Shown here: positions 12,520-20,314 of the stretch, in pieces | How the letters are laid out: every line of letters starts with the position of its first letter | Position numbering within the stretch: the stretch's first letter is position 1 | Source: Deltaproteobacteria bacterium | Lineage (GTDB): Bacteria; Desulfobacterota; Deferrimicrobia; Deferrimicrobiales; Deferrimicrobiaceae | Reading direction: 5' to 3' | DNA length: 23,154 bases | NCBI GenBank assembly: GCA_003105225.1 | Contig: PQAK01000051.1 | Span: 1 to 23,154, forward strand | The notes under the pieces: model-generated | Databases searched by the model: none | What the model was told of the DNA's origin: nothing | The model's input: the letters and a program-made list of their open reading frames with translations, nothing else | Made by a program: the position numbers and the translations under genes

Positions 12520-15111
12520 TCAACCCTGCTTCCGGAACCGGAATCCGGATTTGCCGTCGCTATCTACCTGAATGGTGTCCCCTTCACGGAATTCTCCCTG
12601 CAGGATTTTCATCGCAAGGGGATCCTGGATGTGCTTCTGGATCGCGCGCCGCAGCGGCCTGGCCCCGTAGGTCGGGTCGTAACCGATGTCCGCGAGCCGC
12701 TCCCTTGCCGCCGGGGAAAGCGTGACGGCCAGCTTTCGGTCGGCCAGCCGCGCATTCACCTCACGGATCATGAGCTCCACGATCGCGGAAAGCTGCTCCT
12801 TGCCCAGCGAGCGGAACAGGAGGATCTCGTCCAGGCGGTTCAGGAACTCGGGCCGGAACGTCCTCCGGAGCTCCTCCATCACGCGGTCCCTGAGAACCTC
12901 CTCCCCCTTCCCGGCCAGTTCCTGGATCCAGTGGGATCCGACGTTGGAGGTGAGGATGATCACGGCGTTCCGGAAATCGACGGTGCGTCCCTTCCCGTCC
13001 GTCAGCCGGCCGTCCTCGAGCACCTGCAGGAGGATGTGGAACACGTCGGGGTGGGCCTTCTCCACCTCGTCGAAAAGGATCACCGCGTACGGCTTCCGGC
13101 GGATCGCCTCGGTCAAGGCCCCGCCTTCTTCGTAGCCCACGTACCCCGGCGGTGCGCCGATCATTCTCGCGACGGAGTGCTTTTCCATGTATTCCGACAT
13201 GTCGAGCCGGACCATGGCGGCCTCGTCGTCGAACAGGAACTGCGCCAGCGCCCGCGCGAGCTCCGTCTTCCCGACGCCGGTCGGCCCCAGGAACAGGAAC
13301 GACCCGATGGGGCGGCGGGGGTCCTTCAATCCCGATTTGGCGCGCCGGATCGCGCTGGACACCAGGCGGACCGCCTCCTCCTGCCCCACGACCCGCTCTC
13401 CGAGCCGCTCCTCCATCTTCAGGAGCTTCTGGATCTCCCCTTCGACCAGCCGGGCAACCGGAATCCCGGTCCAGCGGGATACGATCTGCGCGATGTCCTC
13501 CTCGTCCACCTCTTCCTTCAGAAGCCGGTCCCCCTCTCCCTGTCCGGAACCCGCCCGGGAGAGCTCCTCCGCCTCGCGCGCAAGGGCCGGGATCGCGCCG
13601 TACTTGAGCTCCGACGCCTTTTCCAGGTTCCCTTCCCGCTCGGCCCGCTGCATCTCAGAGGTCGCCTTCTCGATCCGCTCCTTTACCGACCGGCTCCTGG
13701 CGATCGATTTCTTCTCCTCTTCCCACTGGGCGCGGAGCCGGGCCGCCTCCCGGGACAGGGAGGACAGCTCCATGTCGATCCGCGCGCGCCTCTCGGCCGA
13801 CGCCGGATCGACTTCCTTCGAGAGCGCCTGCCGCTCCATCTCGAGCTGGATCTTCTTCCGCTCCACCTCGTCGATCGCCGTCGGGAGGGAGTCGATCTCG
13901 ATCTTGAGCCGCGACGCCGCCTCGTCGACCAGGTCGATCGCCTTGTCGGGGAGGAACCGGTCGGTGATGTACCGGTGGGAGAGGGTCGCCGCGGCGACCA
14001 GCGCCGCATCCTTGATGCGGACCCCGTGGTGCACCTCGTAGCGCCCCTTGAGCCCCCGGAGGATGGCGATCGTGTCCTCCACGGACGGCTCGCCCACCAG
14101 CACCGGCTGGAACCGGCGCTCGAGCGCCGCGTCCTTCTCCACGTACTTCCGGTATTCGTCGAGCGTCGTCGCGCCGACGCACCGCAGCTCCCCCCGCGCC
14201 AGCGCGGGCTTGAGCATGTTGGAGGCGTCCATCGCCCCTTCCGCCTTGCCCGCCCCCACCAGGGTGTGCAGCTCGTCGATGAAGAGGATCACCCGCCCTT
14301 CGGCCGCCGCGATCTCCTTGAGCACGGCCTTGAGCCGGTCCTCGAACTCGCCGCGGTACTTCGCCCCGGCGATCAGCGCGCCCATGTCCAGCGCCAGCAC
14401 CCGCTTGTCCTTCAGGCCTTCCGGCACGTCCCCGGTGACGATCCGCTGGGCCAGCCCCTCCACGATCGCGGTCTTTCCGACGCCCGGCTCGCCGATCAGG
14501 ACCGGGTTGTTCTTGGTCCTGCGGGAGAGGACCTGGATCACCCGGCGGATCTCGTCGTCCCGGCCGATCACCGGGTCGAGCTTCTCCCGCCGGGCCATTT
14601 CGGTCAGGTCCCGGCCGTACTTCTCGAGCGCCTGGTACTTGTCTTCCGGGTTTTCGTCCGTGATCCGCTGACTCCCCCGGATCGAGGTCAGCGCGGACAG
14701 GAGCGATTCCCGGCCGATTCCATGCTTCCGGAGCAGTTCCGCGACTTTTCCCTGGGGCTCCGAGGCGAACGCCAGGAGAAAGTGCTCGGCCGAGAGGTAC
14801 TCGTCCTTGAAGGCATCGGCTTCCGCGACGGCGCGCTGGAACAGGGGTTCCATCCGGGGGGAAAGCCCGCGGGATACGATTCCCGAAACCTTCGGAAACG
14901 TGGAGAGGAGGGAGACGGCTTCGGCGGCGAGCCGTTGCGGGGTGGCCCCGGCCCGCGCGAACAGGTCCGCCGCGACTCCGCCCTCCTGCTGCAGGAGCGA
15001 GACGAACAGATGCTCCGGCTCCACCTGCGCGTGCCCGCGTTCGGAAGCCAGCCGGACGGCGTCCTGCAGCGCTTCCTGGGATTTGACCGTGAGCTTGTCG
15101 AGGGAAATCAA
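12520..15111 (-). CDS. clpB: ATP-dependent disaggregase ClpB
   Basis: ClpB is the Hsp100 disaggregase that works with DnaK to rescue aggregated proteins. From TTG at 15111 it has 863 residues, a normal length. It has a Clp N-domain (1-145), D1 with GEPGVGKT at about 207-214 and the canonical KYRG pore loop, a full coiled-coil M-domain (about 400-525, the DnaK docking element), and D2 with GPTGVGKT and the canonical GYVG pore loop. No ClpP-binding tripeptide is seen, as expected for ClpB. The frame extends five codons further to another TTG at 15126, but the GGAGGG of that stretch is the natural Shine-Dalgarno for 15111, and the product then begins (M)ISLDKLTVKSQEAL as in the family. It is last in the cluster. 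Confidence 0.97.
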   Translation of the reverse strand: MISLDKLTVKSQEALQDAVRLASERGHAQVEPEHLFVSLLQQEGGVAADLFARAGATPQRLAAEAVSLLSTFPKVSGIVSRGLSPRMEPLFQRAVAEADAFKDEYLSAEHFLLAFASEPQGKVAELLRKHGIGRESLLSALTSIRGSQRITDENPEDKYQALEKYGRDLTEMARREKLDPVIGRDDEIRRVIQVLSRRTKNNPVLIGEPGVGKTAIVEGLAQRIVTGDVPEGLKDKRVLALDMGALIAGAKYRGEFEDRLKAVLKEIAAAEGRVILFIDELHTLVGAGKAEGAMDASNMLKPALARGELRCVGATTLDEYRKYVEKDAALERRFQPVLVGEPSVEDTIAILRGLKGRYEVHHGVRIKDAALVAAATLSHRYITDRFLPDKAIDLVDEAASRLKIEIDSLPTAIDEVERKKIQLEMERQALSKEVDPASAERRARIDMELSSLSREAARLRAQWEEEKKSIARSRSVKERIEKATSEMQRAEREGNLEKASELKYGAIPALAREAEELSRAGSGQGEGDRLLKEEVDEEDIAQIVSRWTGIPVARLVEGEIQKLLKMEERLGERVVGQEEAVRLVSSAIRRAKSGLKDPRRPIGSFLFLGPTGVGKTELARALAQFLFDDEAAMVRLDMSEYMEKHSVARMIGAPPGYVGYEEGGALTEAIRRKPYAVILFDEVEKAHPDVFHILLQVLEDGRLTDGKGRTVDFRNAVIILTSNVGSHWIQELAGKGEEVLRDRVMEELRRTFRPEFLNRLDEILLFRSLGKEQLSAIVELMIREVNARLADRKLAVTLSPAARERLADIGYDPTYGARPLRRAIQKHIQDPLAMKILQGEFREGDTIQVDSDGKSGFRFRKQG

Positions 15112-15127
15112 TTGCGCCCTCCGCAAT
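15109..15127 (-). promoter_or_regulatory. Hairpin enclosing clpB Shine-Dalgarno and start
   Basis: In the mRNA, AUUGCG (15127-15122) pairs with CGCAAU (15116-15111) around the loop GAGGG (15121-15117), which is the Shine-Dalgarno core. The first base of the UUG start closes the stem. The element could limit ribosome access at low temperature, as RNA thermometers do, or simply be a small start-site hairpin. Confidence 0.45.
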
Positions 15128-15128
15128 G

Positions 15129-15160
15129 CGGCCCGCCCCGGCGGCTGCCGGGGCGGGCCG
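15129..15160 (-). terminator. 14-bp GC hairpin between degP and clpB
   Basis: A perfect 14-bp inverted repeat (15129-15142 with 15147-15160) around a 4-base loop fills the spacer after the degP stop. No U-tract follows; the clpB start hairpin comes two bases later. It may act as a partial terminator or protect the upstream mRNA from 3' exonucleases. Confidence 0.5.
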
Positions 15161-15170
15161 AAGGGCCGGT

Positions 15171-16634
15171 CTACTTGTTCTTCACGGCGAGGAAGAGCCT
15201 GGCGTCGCCCCGCTCCACCAGGAACAGGACGGTCTTCTCGCTCTTGACCTTCTTCATGGATTTCTGGAACTCGGCCGCGTTTGCAACGGCTTCGCGGTTG
15301 ATCTGACGGACGACGTCCCCTTCCTGGAAGCCGGCATCGTCCGCGGGACTACCGGGCTCCACGGAGGTAACCAGGACGCCCTTGCGGTTTTCGATTTCCA
15401 GGTGCCTCGCAACCTCCGGGGTGATGTCCTGGACCGTCAGTCCGAGCCCCTTGGTGAGATCCGGGGCGCCGGCACGCTTGCCGGGCTCCCCCTCCATCTC
15501 GCCGACGGTCACCGGGATCGAGACCTCCTTGCCCTCCCGGATGACCTTGACGTCGACCTTCTTCCCTGGGGGGACCGCCGCGACGATCTGGGGAAGCTCA
15601 TGCTCGTCGGAGACGGTCTTGCCGTTGAACGCCACGATCACGTCCCCCGAACGGATCCCCGCCTTGGCGGCGGGCCCATCCTTGGTCACGTCCGCCACCA
15701 GGGCGCCTTTCCTTCCCGGGACGTTCAGCGATTCCGCCATGTCCGGCGTGAGTTTCTGGATGTAGACGCCCAGCCACCCGCGCGTGACCTTCCCCTTTTC
15801 CTTGAGCTGCCCGAGGATCGCTTTCGCAAGGTGGATGGGGGTGGCGAACCCGATCCCCTGGCCTCCCTGGATGATCGCCGTGTTGATCCCCACGACCTCC
15901 CCCTTCAGGTTGAACAGGGGGCCGCCGGAGTTCCCGGGGTTGATCGAGGCGTCGGTCTGGATGAAGTCGTCGTAGGGGCCGGAGCCGATGATCCGCCCCT
16001 TGGCGCTCACGATCCCCGCGGTGACGGTATGGCCCAGGCCGAACGGGTTCCCGATCGCCAGGACCCACTCCCCGATCGCCAGCTTCTCCGAGTCGCCGAG
16101 GCGGACGAAGGGCAGCTTCTTCCCCGCCGCGATCTTGATGAGCGCGATGTCGGTCTTGGGATCGGTCCCGACGACCTTCGCCTTGAACTCCTCCTTGTCG
16201 AGGAGGGTCACCGTGATCTCGTCGGCCTTCTCCACCACGTGGTTGTTGGTCAGGATGTACCCGTCCTCCGAGACGATGAACCCGGAACCCAGGCTCCGCC
16301 GCTTCTGCTCCCGCGGCATGTTCCCGAAGAAATTGTTCCAGAAATCCTCGAAGGGGTCCTGCTGCCCGAAGGGGCTTCGCATCCGCGGGCGGTTGAACCG
16401 CACCACCTGGGTGGTGCTGATGTTCACGACCGCCGGCGAGACTTCCTTGAAAAGGGTCGGGATGTCCACCGGGACCATCCGCGCCGCCTGCGTGGTCGGG
16501 ACCGCGGGATCCTTGTCCTTGTTTCCCAGGAACAGCGCATTGCTGATCGGCGGCAGGTTGAACGCCGCCGAGATCACGAGGCCGGCGGCCACCGCCGCCA
16601 GCAGAAGAACGACGACCTTGCTTTTCCGGATCAC
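15171..16634 (-). CDS. degP: DegP/HtrA-type periplasmic serine endoprotease (Do family)
   Basis: This 487-residue trypsin-like protease degrades or refolds damaged envelope proteins. An N-terminal hydrophobic stretch (6-25, after RKSK) is a signal peptide or anchor; no lipobox is seen. The triad is His132 in TNNHVV, Asp162 in KTDIAL and Ser236 in PGNSGGP, with the LA-loop segment rich in Phe (86-105). Two PDZ domains follow at about 255-345 and 375-480. The start is GTG at 16634 with GGAGGGAAGG before it. Its first bases overlap the DUF1844 stop in GTGA, so translation is coupled. It is the only cluster member apart from HtpX directed to the envelope. Confidence 0.96.
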   Translation of the reverse strand: MIRKSKVVVLLLAAVAAGLVISAAFNLPPISNALFLGNKDKDPAVPTTQAARMVPVDIPTLFKEVSPAVVNISTTQVVRFNRPRMRSPFGQQDPFEDFWNNFFGNMPREQKRRSLGSGFIVSEDGYILTNNHVVEKADEITVTLLDKEEFKAKVVGTDPKTDIALIKIAAGKKLPFVRLGDSEKLAIGEWVLAIGNPFGLGHTVTAGIVSAKGRIIGSGPYDDFIQTDASINPGNSGGPLFNLKGEVVGINTAIIQGGQGIGFATPIHLAKAILGQLKEKGKVTRGWLGVYIQKLTPDMAESLNVPGRKGALVADVTKDGPAAKAGIRSGDVIVAFNGKTVSDEHELPQIVAAVPPGKKVDVKVIREGKEVSIPVTVGEMEGEPGKRAGAPDLTKGLGLTVQDITPEVARHLEIENRKGVLVTSVEPGSPADDAGFQEGDVVRQINREAVANAAEFQKSMKKVKSEKTVLFLVERGDARLFLAVKNK

Positions 16635-17086
16635 GTTTCCTTCCCTCCTGCGCCCTGTCCGGCTTTCATCACCGCGAGATACGCCATCCGGAGGTGGTAC
16701 AGGCCTTCGCCCAGCACCTCGTTTTCCTCCTCCGTCAGGTTCCCCTTCGTCTTCTCCTGGAGGATCACGAGAAGATCGATCGAGTCCTTGGCGGCCGGCA
16801 GGTTGACCGGGGACCGTTTCCCGTCCGGGGCCTGAATCATCCCCAGGTGGGCCATGGCGCCGAACTGCAGCGTACCCACCAGGTCCAGGAAGGCGGGGCC
16901 GCCCACCGCGGAAGCTGCGTCTTCAGGGCGTTTCTTCCCTTCGACACCGCCCGCCCCCGGCCGGTTCCCGGTTTCCCCGGGGGACGCGGGGGGAGGCGGG
17001 GGAACCGCGGCCGGTGGTTCCCTGTCCTCGTCGGCCCTCCCCCGCTTGTCGACTACCTTGAATCCCTTGCTCTCCGGATCGGACAT
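16631..17086 (-). CDS. DUF1844 domain protein
   Basis: The 151-residue product has a Pro/Gly/Ala-rich, probably disordered first 60 residues and a conserved DUF1844 domain at about 62-142 (FLDLVGTLQFGAMAHLG, then the hallmark IDLLVILQEKTKGNLTEEE and LYHLRMAYL). The function of the family is unknown. There is no signal peptide, so it is cytoplasmic. Its ATG follows the TGA of the ClpA-like gene without a single base between, and its own TGA overlaps the degP GTG. This tight coupling between a Clp ATPase and a protease suggests that the three are made in fixed proportion and that DUF1844 may be an accessory factor, which is inference. Confidence 0.9.
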   Translation of the reverse strand: MSDPESKGFKVVDKRGRADEDREPPAAVPPPPPASPGETGNRPGAGGVEGKKRPEDAASAVGGPAFLDLVGTLQFGAMAHLGMIQAPDGKRSPVNLPAAKDSIDLLVILQEKTKGNLTEEENEVLGEGLYHLRMAYLAVMKAGQGAGGKET

Positions 17087-19357
17087 TCAGATGGGCACCT
17101 TTTGAGTGATGACCGCCACTTCCCCGCCGATCTCCTCGACGAAGAAACGGTCGGATTCCTTCCAGCGCAGCGTGACCGGCATCTTCACCTTCTCGTCGAT
17201 GAACCGCTTGAGGAACCGGGCGCCGTACTTCACGCAGAACCCCGCGCGCGCCAGGGCGGAAAGGGCTTCCGGGCTCACTTCCACGGTCTTCCCGTGCACC
17301 GCCATCGTCGCGCGGATCCGGTCGACGTAGAGGGCCGCGATGGACCGGACCTCCTCGAACGTCAGCGGGGAAAAAACGATCACGTCGTCGAGCCGGTTGA
17401 TGAATTCCGGCGTGAACCGGTTCTCCACCGCCTTGAGCACGCTCTTCTTGACCGGCTCGAAATCCTCCGGTCCGGGCCCGAACCCCATCGGCCGGGTCAG
17501 CTTCGACAGCTCCTCCGCCCCGAGGTTGCTCGTCATGATGATGATCGTGTCGGAGAAGTAGACCTTCTTCCCGCGCCCGTCGGTCAGCCACCCCTCGTCG
17601 AACGCCTGGAGGAAGAGGTTGTGGACGTAGGTGTCGGCCTTCTCGATCTCGTCGAGGAGGACCACGGTGTACGGGTTGTCCCTCACCTGGTTCGTGAGGA
17701 TCCCTCCCCGCTCGGACCCGACGATCCCGCGCGGCATCCCGATCAGCTTGTCGACCGCCAGCGCGCCGTCGCGGTACTCGGACATGTCGACGCGGACCAT
17801 GTGGCGCTCGTCGCCGAAGAGGTACTCCGCCAGCGCCTTGGCCATCTCCGTCTTCCCGACGCCCGTGGGCCCGAGGAAGAGCAGCACGCCGTCCGGCCGG
17901 TAGATGTTCGCCTTGAGCGGTCCCTTGTTGAGCCGCAGCGCCTTGGCGACGGCCCCGATGGCCTCCTTCTGGCCGATCACCCGTCCGGCGATCCGCTCCT
18001 CGATGTCCCGGAAGCGGTCGATGACGTCCCGCTTCACGATGTCCACGGGAGTATTCGTCTCCCCCGAGATGACGTCCAGGACGTCCCGCGCCGTGACGGT
18101 CTTCTCCTCGTCTCCGCGGATCTCCACGCGCACGCAGGCCGTGTCGATCCAGTTGATCACCTTGTCGGGCAGCCGCAGGGACCGGGCGTACCGGTCGGAC
18201 ATCGAGAGCGCGAAGTCGATCGCCTCGTCCTGGATCTCCACCCCGTAGTTCGCCTCGAGCCGGGGCTTGAGGCCGAACAGGATCTCCCGCGTCTCGTCGA
18301 TCGTGGGCTCCTCGATCTTGACCACGCGGAACCGCCGGGAGAGCGCCTCGTCCTCCTGGATGATCTCCTTGTACTCGGTGACCGTGGTGGCGCCGATGAT
18401 CTGCACCTCGCCGCGCGCCAGGGCCGACTTGAAGATGTTCGCCGCGTCGGAGGGGACGCCCATCGCGGAGCCCGCGCCGATCAGGGTGTGCGCCTCGTCG
18501 ATGAAGAGGATGATGTTCTTCCGCTCCTTGACCTCGGCGATCACCTTCTCGATCCGGTCCTCGAACATCCCCCGGAAGACGGTCCCGGCCACGACGGTGT
18601 TCATCTGGAGGTTGACGACCTGGTGCTCCCGCAGCCGCTCCGGGACCCGGTGCGGCTCGTACTCCAGCCGCATCGCGAGCCCTTCCGCCACGGCGGTCTT
18701 CCCGACCCCGGGATCGCCGATGATCATCACCGAGTTGCTCCGGTCCTTGTGGCACAGGTATTCGACGATCTGGTCGATCTCCCGCTCGCGCCCGATGATC
18801 GGCGGGATCTTCCCCTCGCGGGCGAGCAGGTTCAGGTTCACCCCGAAGGCGCGCAGGTTCGCCGGCAGCTCGTAGCGCTTCCGGAACTCCTCGACCTTCT
18901 CCTCGCGGCTGCGCAGCTGCGAGGCGAAACGGGACAGCGCGAGCGCGGGGTCCACCCCGTAGCTCTTGAGGATCCGCGCCGGGATCGAATGGACCTCGTG
19001 GAAGATGCCGAGGAACAGGTCCTCGGCGTCGATCTGGGAGCGCCGGTTCCGCTGGGCCGTCTCCCACGCGACGCGGAACACCTGCTTGGTTGCGGGGGGA
19101 ACCTTGAGGCCCACCCCGAGGTACTGGCGGGAGATGTTCAGGTGTTCGTTCACCGAATAGAGCACCGCCTCGACGTTCAGGCCGATCGACGCCATCAGCT
19201 CCCGGAACAGCGGCTTTTCCTGCTCGGCGAACGCGATGAACAGGTGCTCGAGCCCCAGGTAGTAATGGTGGCGGCGCTGCGACTCCTCGATCGAGGCGTT
19301 CAGCACCCGGTGCCCGGACTCGGAAAGCTTCTCCCTGTAGAACGAAATCTCCATCAT
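17087..19357 (-). CDS. ClpA-like AAA+ unfoldase with altered pore loops
   Basis: The 756-residue Hsp100 protein has a Clp N-domain (1-150). D1 has Walker A GDPGVGKT (214-221) and Walker B LFIDEAH (284-290). D2 has Walker A GPTGVGKT (496-503) and Walker B VVLLDE (565-570). The coiled-coil M-domain of ClpB/ClpC is missing, as in ClpA. In D2, MGF at 624-626 sits where ClpA has IGL and ClpC has LGF, the ClpP-docking tripeptide. The pore loops differ from the norm: D1 has VFRG (260-263) for KYRG, and D2 has GIVG (544-547) for GYVG. ATGs at 19357 and 19354 are tandem, with GAGAGGAG upstream. It follows htpX by 28 bases and abuts DUF1844. ClpP itself is not in the window. Confidence 0.92.
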   Translation of the reverse strand: MMEISFYREKLSESGHRVLNASIEESQRRHHYYLGLEHLFIAFAEQEKPLFRELMASIGLNVEAVLYSVNEHLNISRQYLGVGLKVPPATKQVFRVAWETAQRNRRSQIDAEDLFLGIFHEVHSIPARILKSYGVDPALALSRFASQLRSREEKVEEFRKRYELPANLRAFGVNLNLLAREGKIPPIIGREREIDQIVEYLCHKDRSNSVMIIGDPGVGKTAVAEGLAMRLEYEPHRVPERLREHQVVNLQMNTVVAGTVFRGMFEDRIEKVIAEVKERKNIILFIDEAHTLIGAGSAMGVPSDAANIFKSALARGEVQIIGATTVTEYKEIIQEDEALSRRFRVVKIEEPTIDETREILFGLKPRLEANYGVEIQDEAIDFALSMSDRYARSLRLPDKVINWIDTACVRVEIRGDEEKTVTARDVLDVISGETNTPVDIVKRDVIDRFRDIEERIAGRVIGQKEAIGAVAKALRLNKGPLKANIYRPDGVLLFLGPTGVGKTEMAKALAEYLFGDERHMVRVDMSEYRDGALAVDKLIGMPRGIVGSERGGILTNQVRDNPYTVVLLDEIEKADTYVHNLFLQAFDEGWLTDGRGKKVYFSDTIIIMTSNLGAEELSKLTRPMGFGPGPEDFEPVKKSVLKAVENRFTPEFINRLDDVIVFSPLTFEEVRSIAALYVDRIRATMAVHGKTVEVSPEALSALARAGFCVKYGARFLKRFIDEKVKMPVTLRWKESDRFFVEEIGGEVAVITQKVPI

Positions 19358-19385
19358 GACGCCGCGGTTCTCCTCTCGGGCCGGT

Positions 19386-20243
19386 TCAACGGACGCCGGC
19401 CGTCATCGCCCGCAGACGCTCCACCCGCTTTTCGACGGGAGGATGCGTGCTGAACAGGGAAAGCAGGCCCCCGCCCGTCAGCGGGCTCACGATGAACAGG
19501 TGCGCCGTCGCCGGCGCGGCGTCCATCGGGACCTCCCGGGAGATCCCCGAGATCTTCTCCAGCGCCCGGGCAAGCGACATCGGCTTCCCGCAGAACCTGG
19601 CGCCGGTTTCGTCGGCGAGGTATTCCCGGGAACGGGACACCGCCATCTGGATGAGCATGGCGCCGATCGGGGCCACGATCGCCATGAAGAGCAGGCCGAA
19701 GGCCCCCCCGCGGTCGTCGTCCCGGTCGCGGCCCCCGCCGCCGAAGATCGCGGCGAACTGCGCGAACCGGGCGAGCATCATCACCGCCCCCGCCAGCGTC
19801 GCCGCCACCGTGCCGACCAGGATATCGCGGTTCCGGACGTGGGCCATCTCGTGCGCCAGCACCCCCTCCAGCTCGTCGGGGGAGAGCATCCGGAGAATCC
19901 CTTCCGTCGCCGCCACGGCCGCGTGCTGCGGGTTCCGCCCCGTCGCGAAGGCATTGGGGGAATCCGTCGGGATGATGTAGACCTTCGGCATCGGCAGTCC
20001 CGCCGCCAGGCTCAACCGCCGGACGACCCCGTGCAGCTGCGGCGCCTCCGCCTCGGTGACTTCCCTGGCCCCGTACATCCGGAGGACGATCTTGTCGGAG
20101 AACCAATACGCCCCGAAATTCATCAGAACGGCCAGGCCGAACGCCATCGCCATCCCGCTGCGCCCCCCCATGGCATTCCCGATCAGGAGGAACAGCACGG
20201 TCAACACTGCCAGGAGCAATCCGGTCTTCAAGGTGTTGCCCAT
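19386..20243 (-). CDS. htpX: HtpX-type M48 zinc metalloprotease
   Basis: HtpX is a heat-inducible inner-membrane protease that works with FtsH in membrane protein quality control. The 285 residues have two N-terminal membrane segments (about 6-24 and 31-48), the zinc site HEMAH at 131-135 with third ligand Glu207 in SREYLADE, and two more hydrophobic segments near 141-166 and 181-200. The PTDSPNAFATG motif at 92-102 is typical. The ATG at 20243 is preceded by GGGGGAG. A 71-base spacer containing a TATAAT box separates it from dnaJ, so it may start a second transcript covering the protease half of the cluster. Confidence 0.96.
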   Translation of the reverse strand: MGNTLKTGLLLAVLTVLFLLIGNAMGGRSGMAMAFGLAVLMNFGAYWFSDKIVLRMYGAREVTEAEAPQLHGVVRRLSLAAGLPMPKVYIIPTDSPNAFATGRNPQHAAVAATEGILRMLSPDELEGVLAHEMAHVRNRDILVGTVAATLAGAVMMLARFAQFAAIFGGGGRDRDDDRGGAFGLLFMAIVAPIGAMLIQMAVSRSREYLADETGARFCGKPMSLARALEKISGISREVPMDAAPATAHLFIVSPLTGGGLLSLFSTHPPVEKRVERLRAMTAGVR

Positions 20244-20302
20244 CGTTCTCTCGTCTCCCCCGCTTCCACTAATACGAAGCGCACCCTGCTGGTATGGATT
20301 CC

Positions 20303-20308
20303 ATTATA
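20303..20308 (-). promoter_or_regulatory. TATAAT box in front of htpX
   Basis: A perfect TATAAT on the minus strand lies 59 bases before the htpX ATG in the only AT-rich spacer of the cluster (20244-20314). No good -35 is visible at 16-18 bases. No CIRCE element or clear sigma-32 site was found. A promoter for htpX and following genes is plausible. Confidence 0.35.
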
Positions 20309-20314
20309 GACAAA

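Noticed and set aside
12391..15306. 971-codon plus-strand frame opposite clpB
   Set aside because: No domain or ribosome site; it is an antisense shadow of the highly conserved clpB.
16694..19453. 919-codon plus-strand frame opposite the ClpA-like gene
   Set aside because: Rich in Asp/His/Val/Leu/Pro with no recognisable domain; it mirrors the codon pattern of the Clp gene on the other strand.
20244..20314. CIRCE element or sigma-32 promoter in the cluster
   Set aside because: No TTAGCACTC-N9-GAGTGCTAA and no CTTGAA / CCCCAT pair at proper spacing was found here or in the other cluster spacers.
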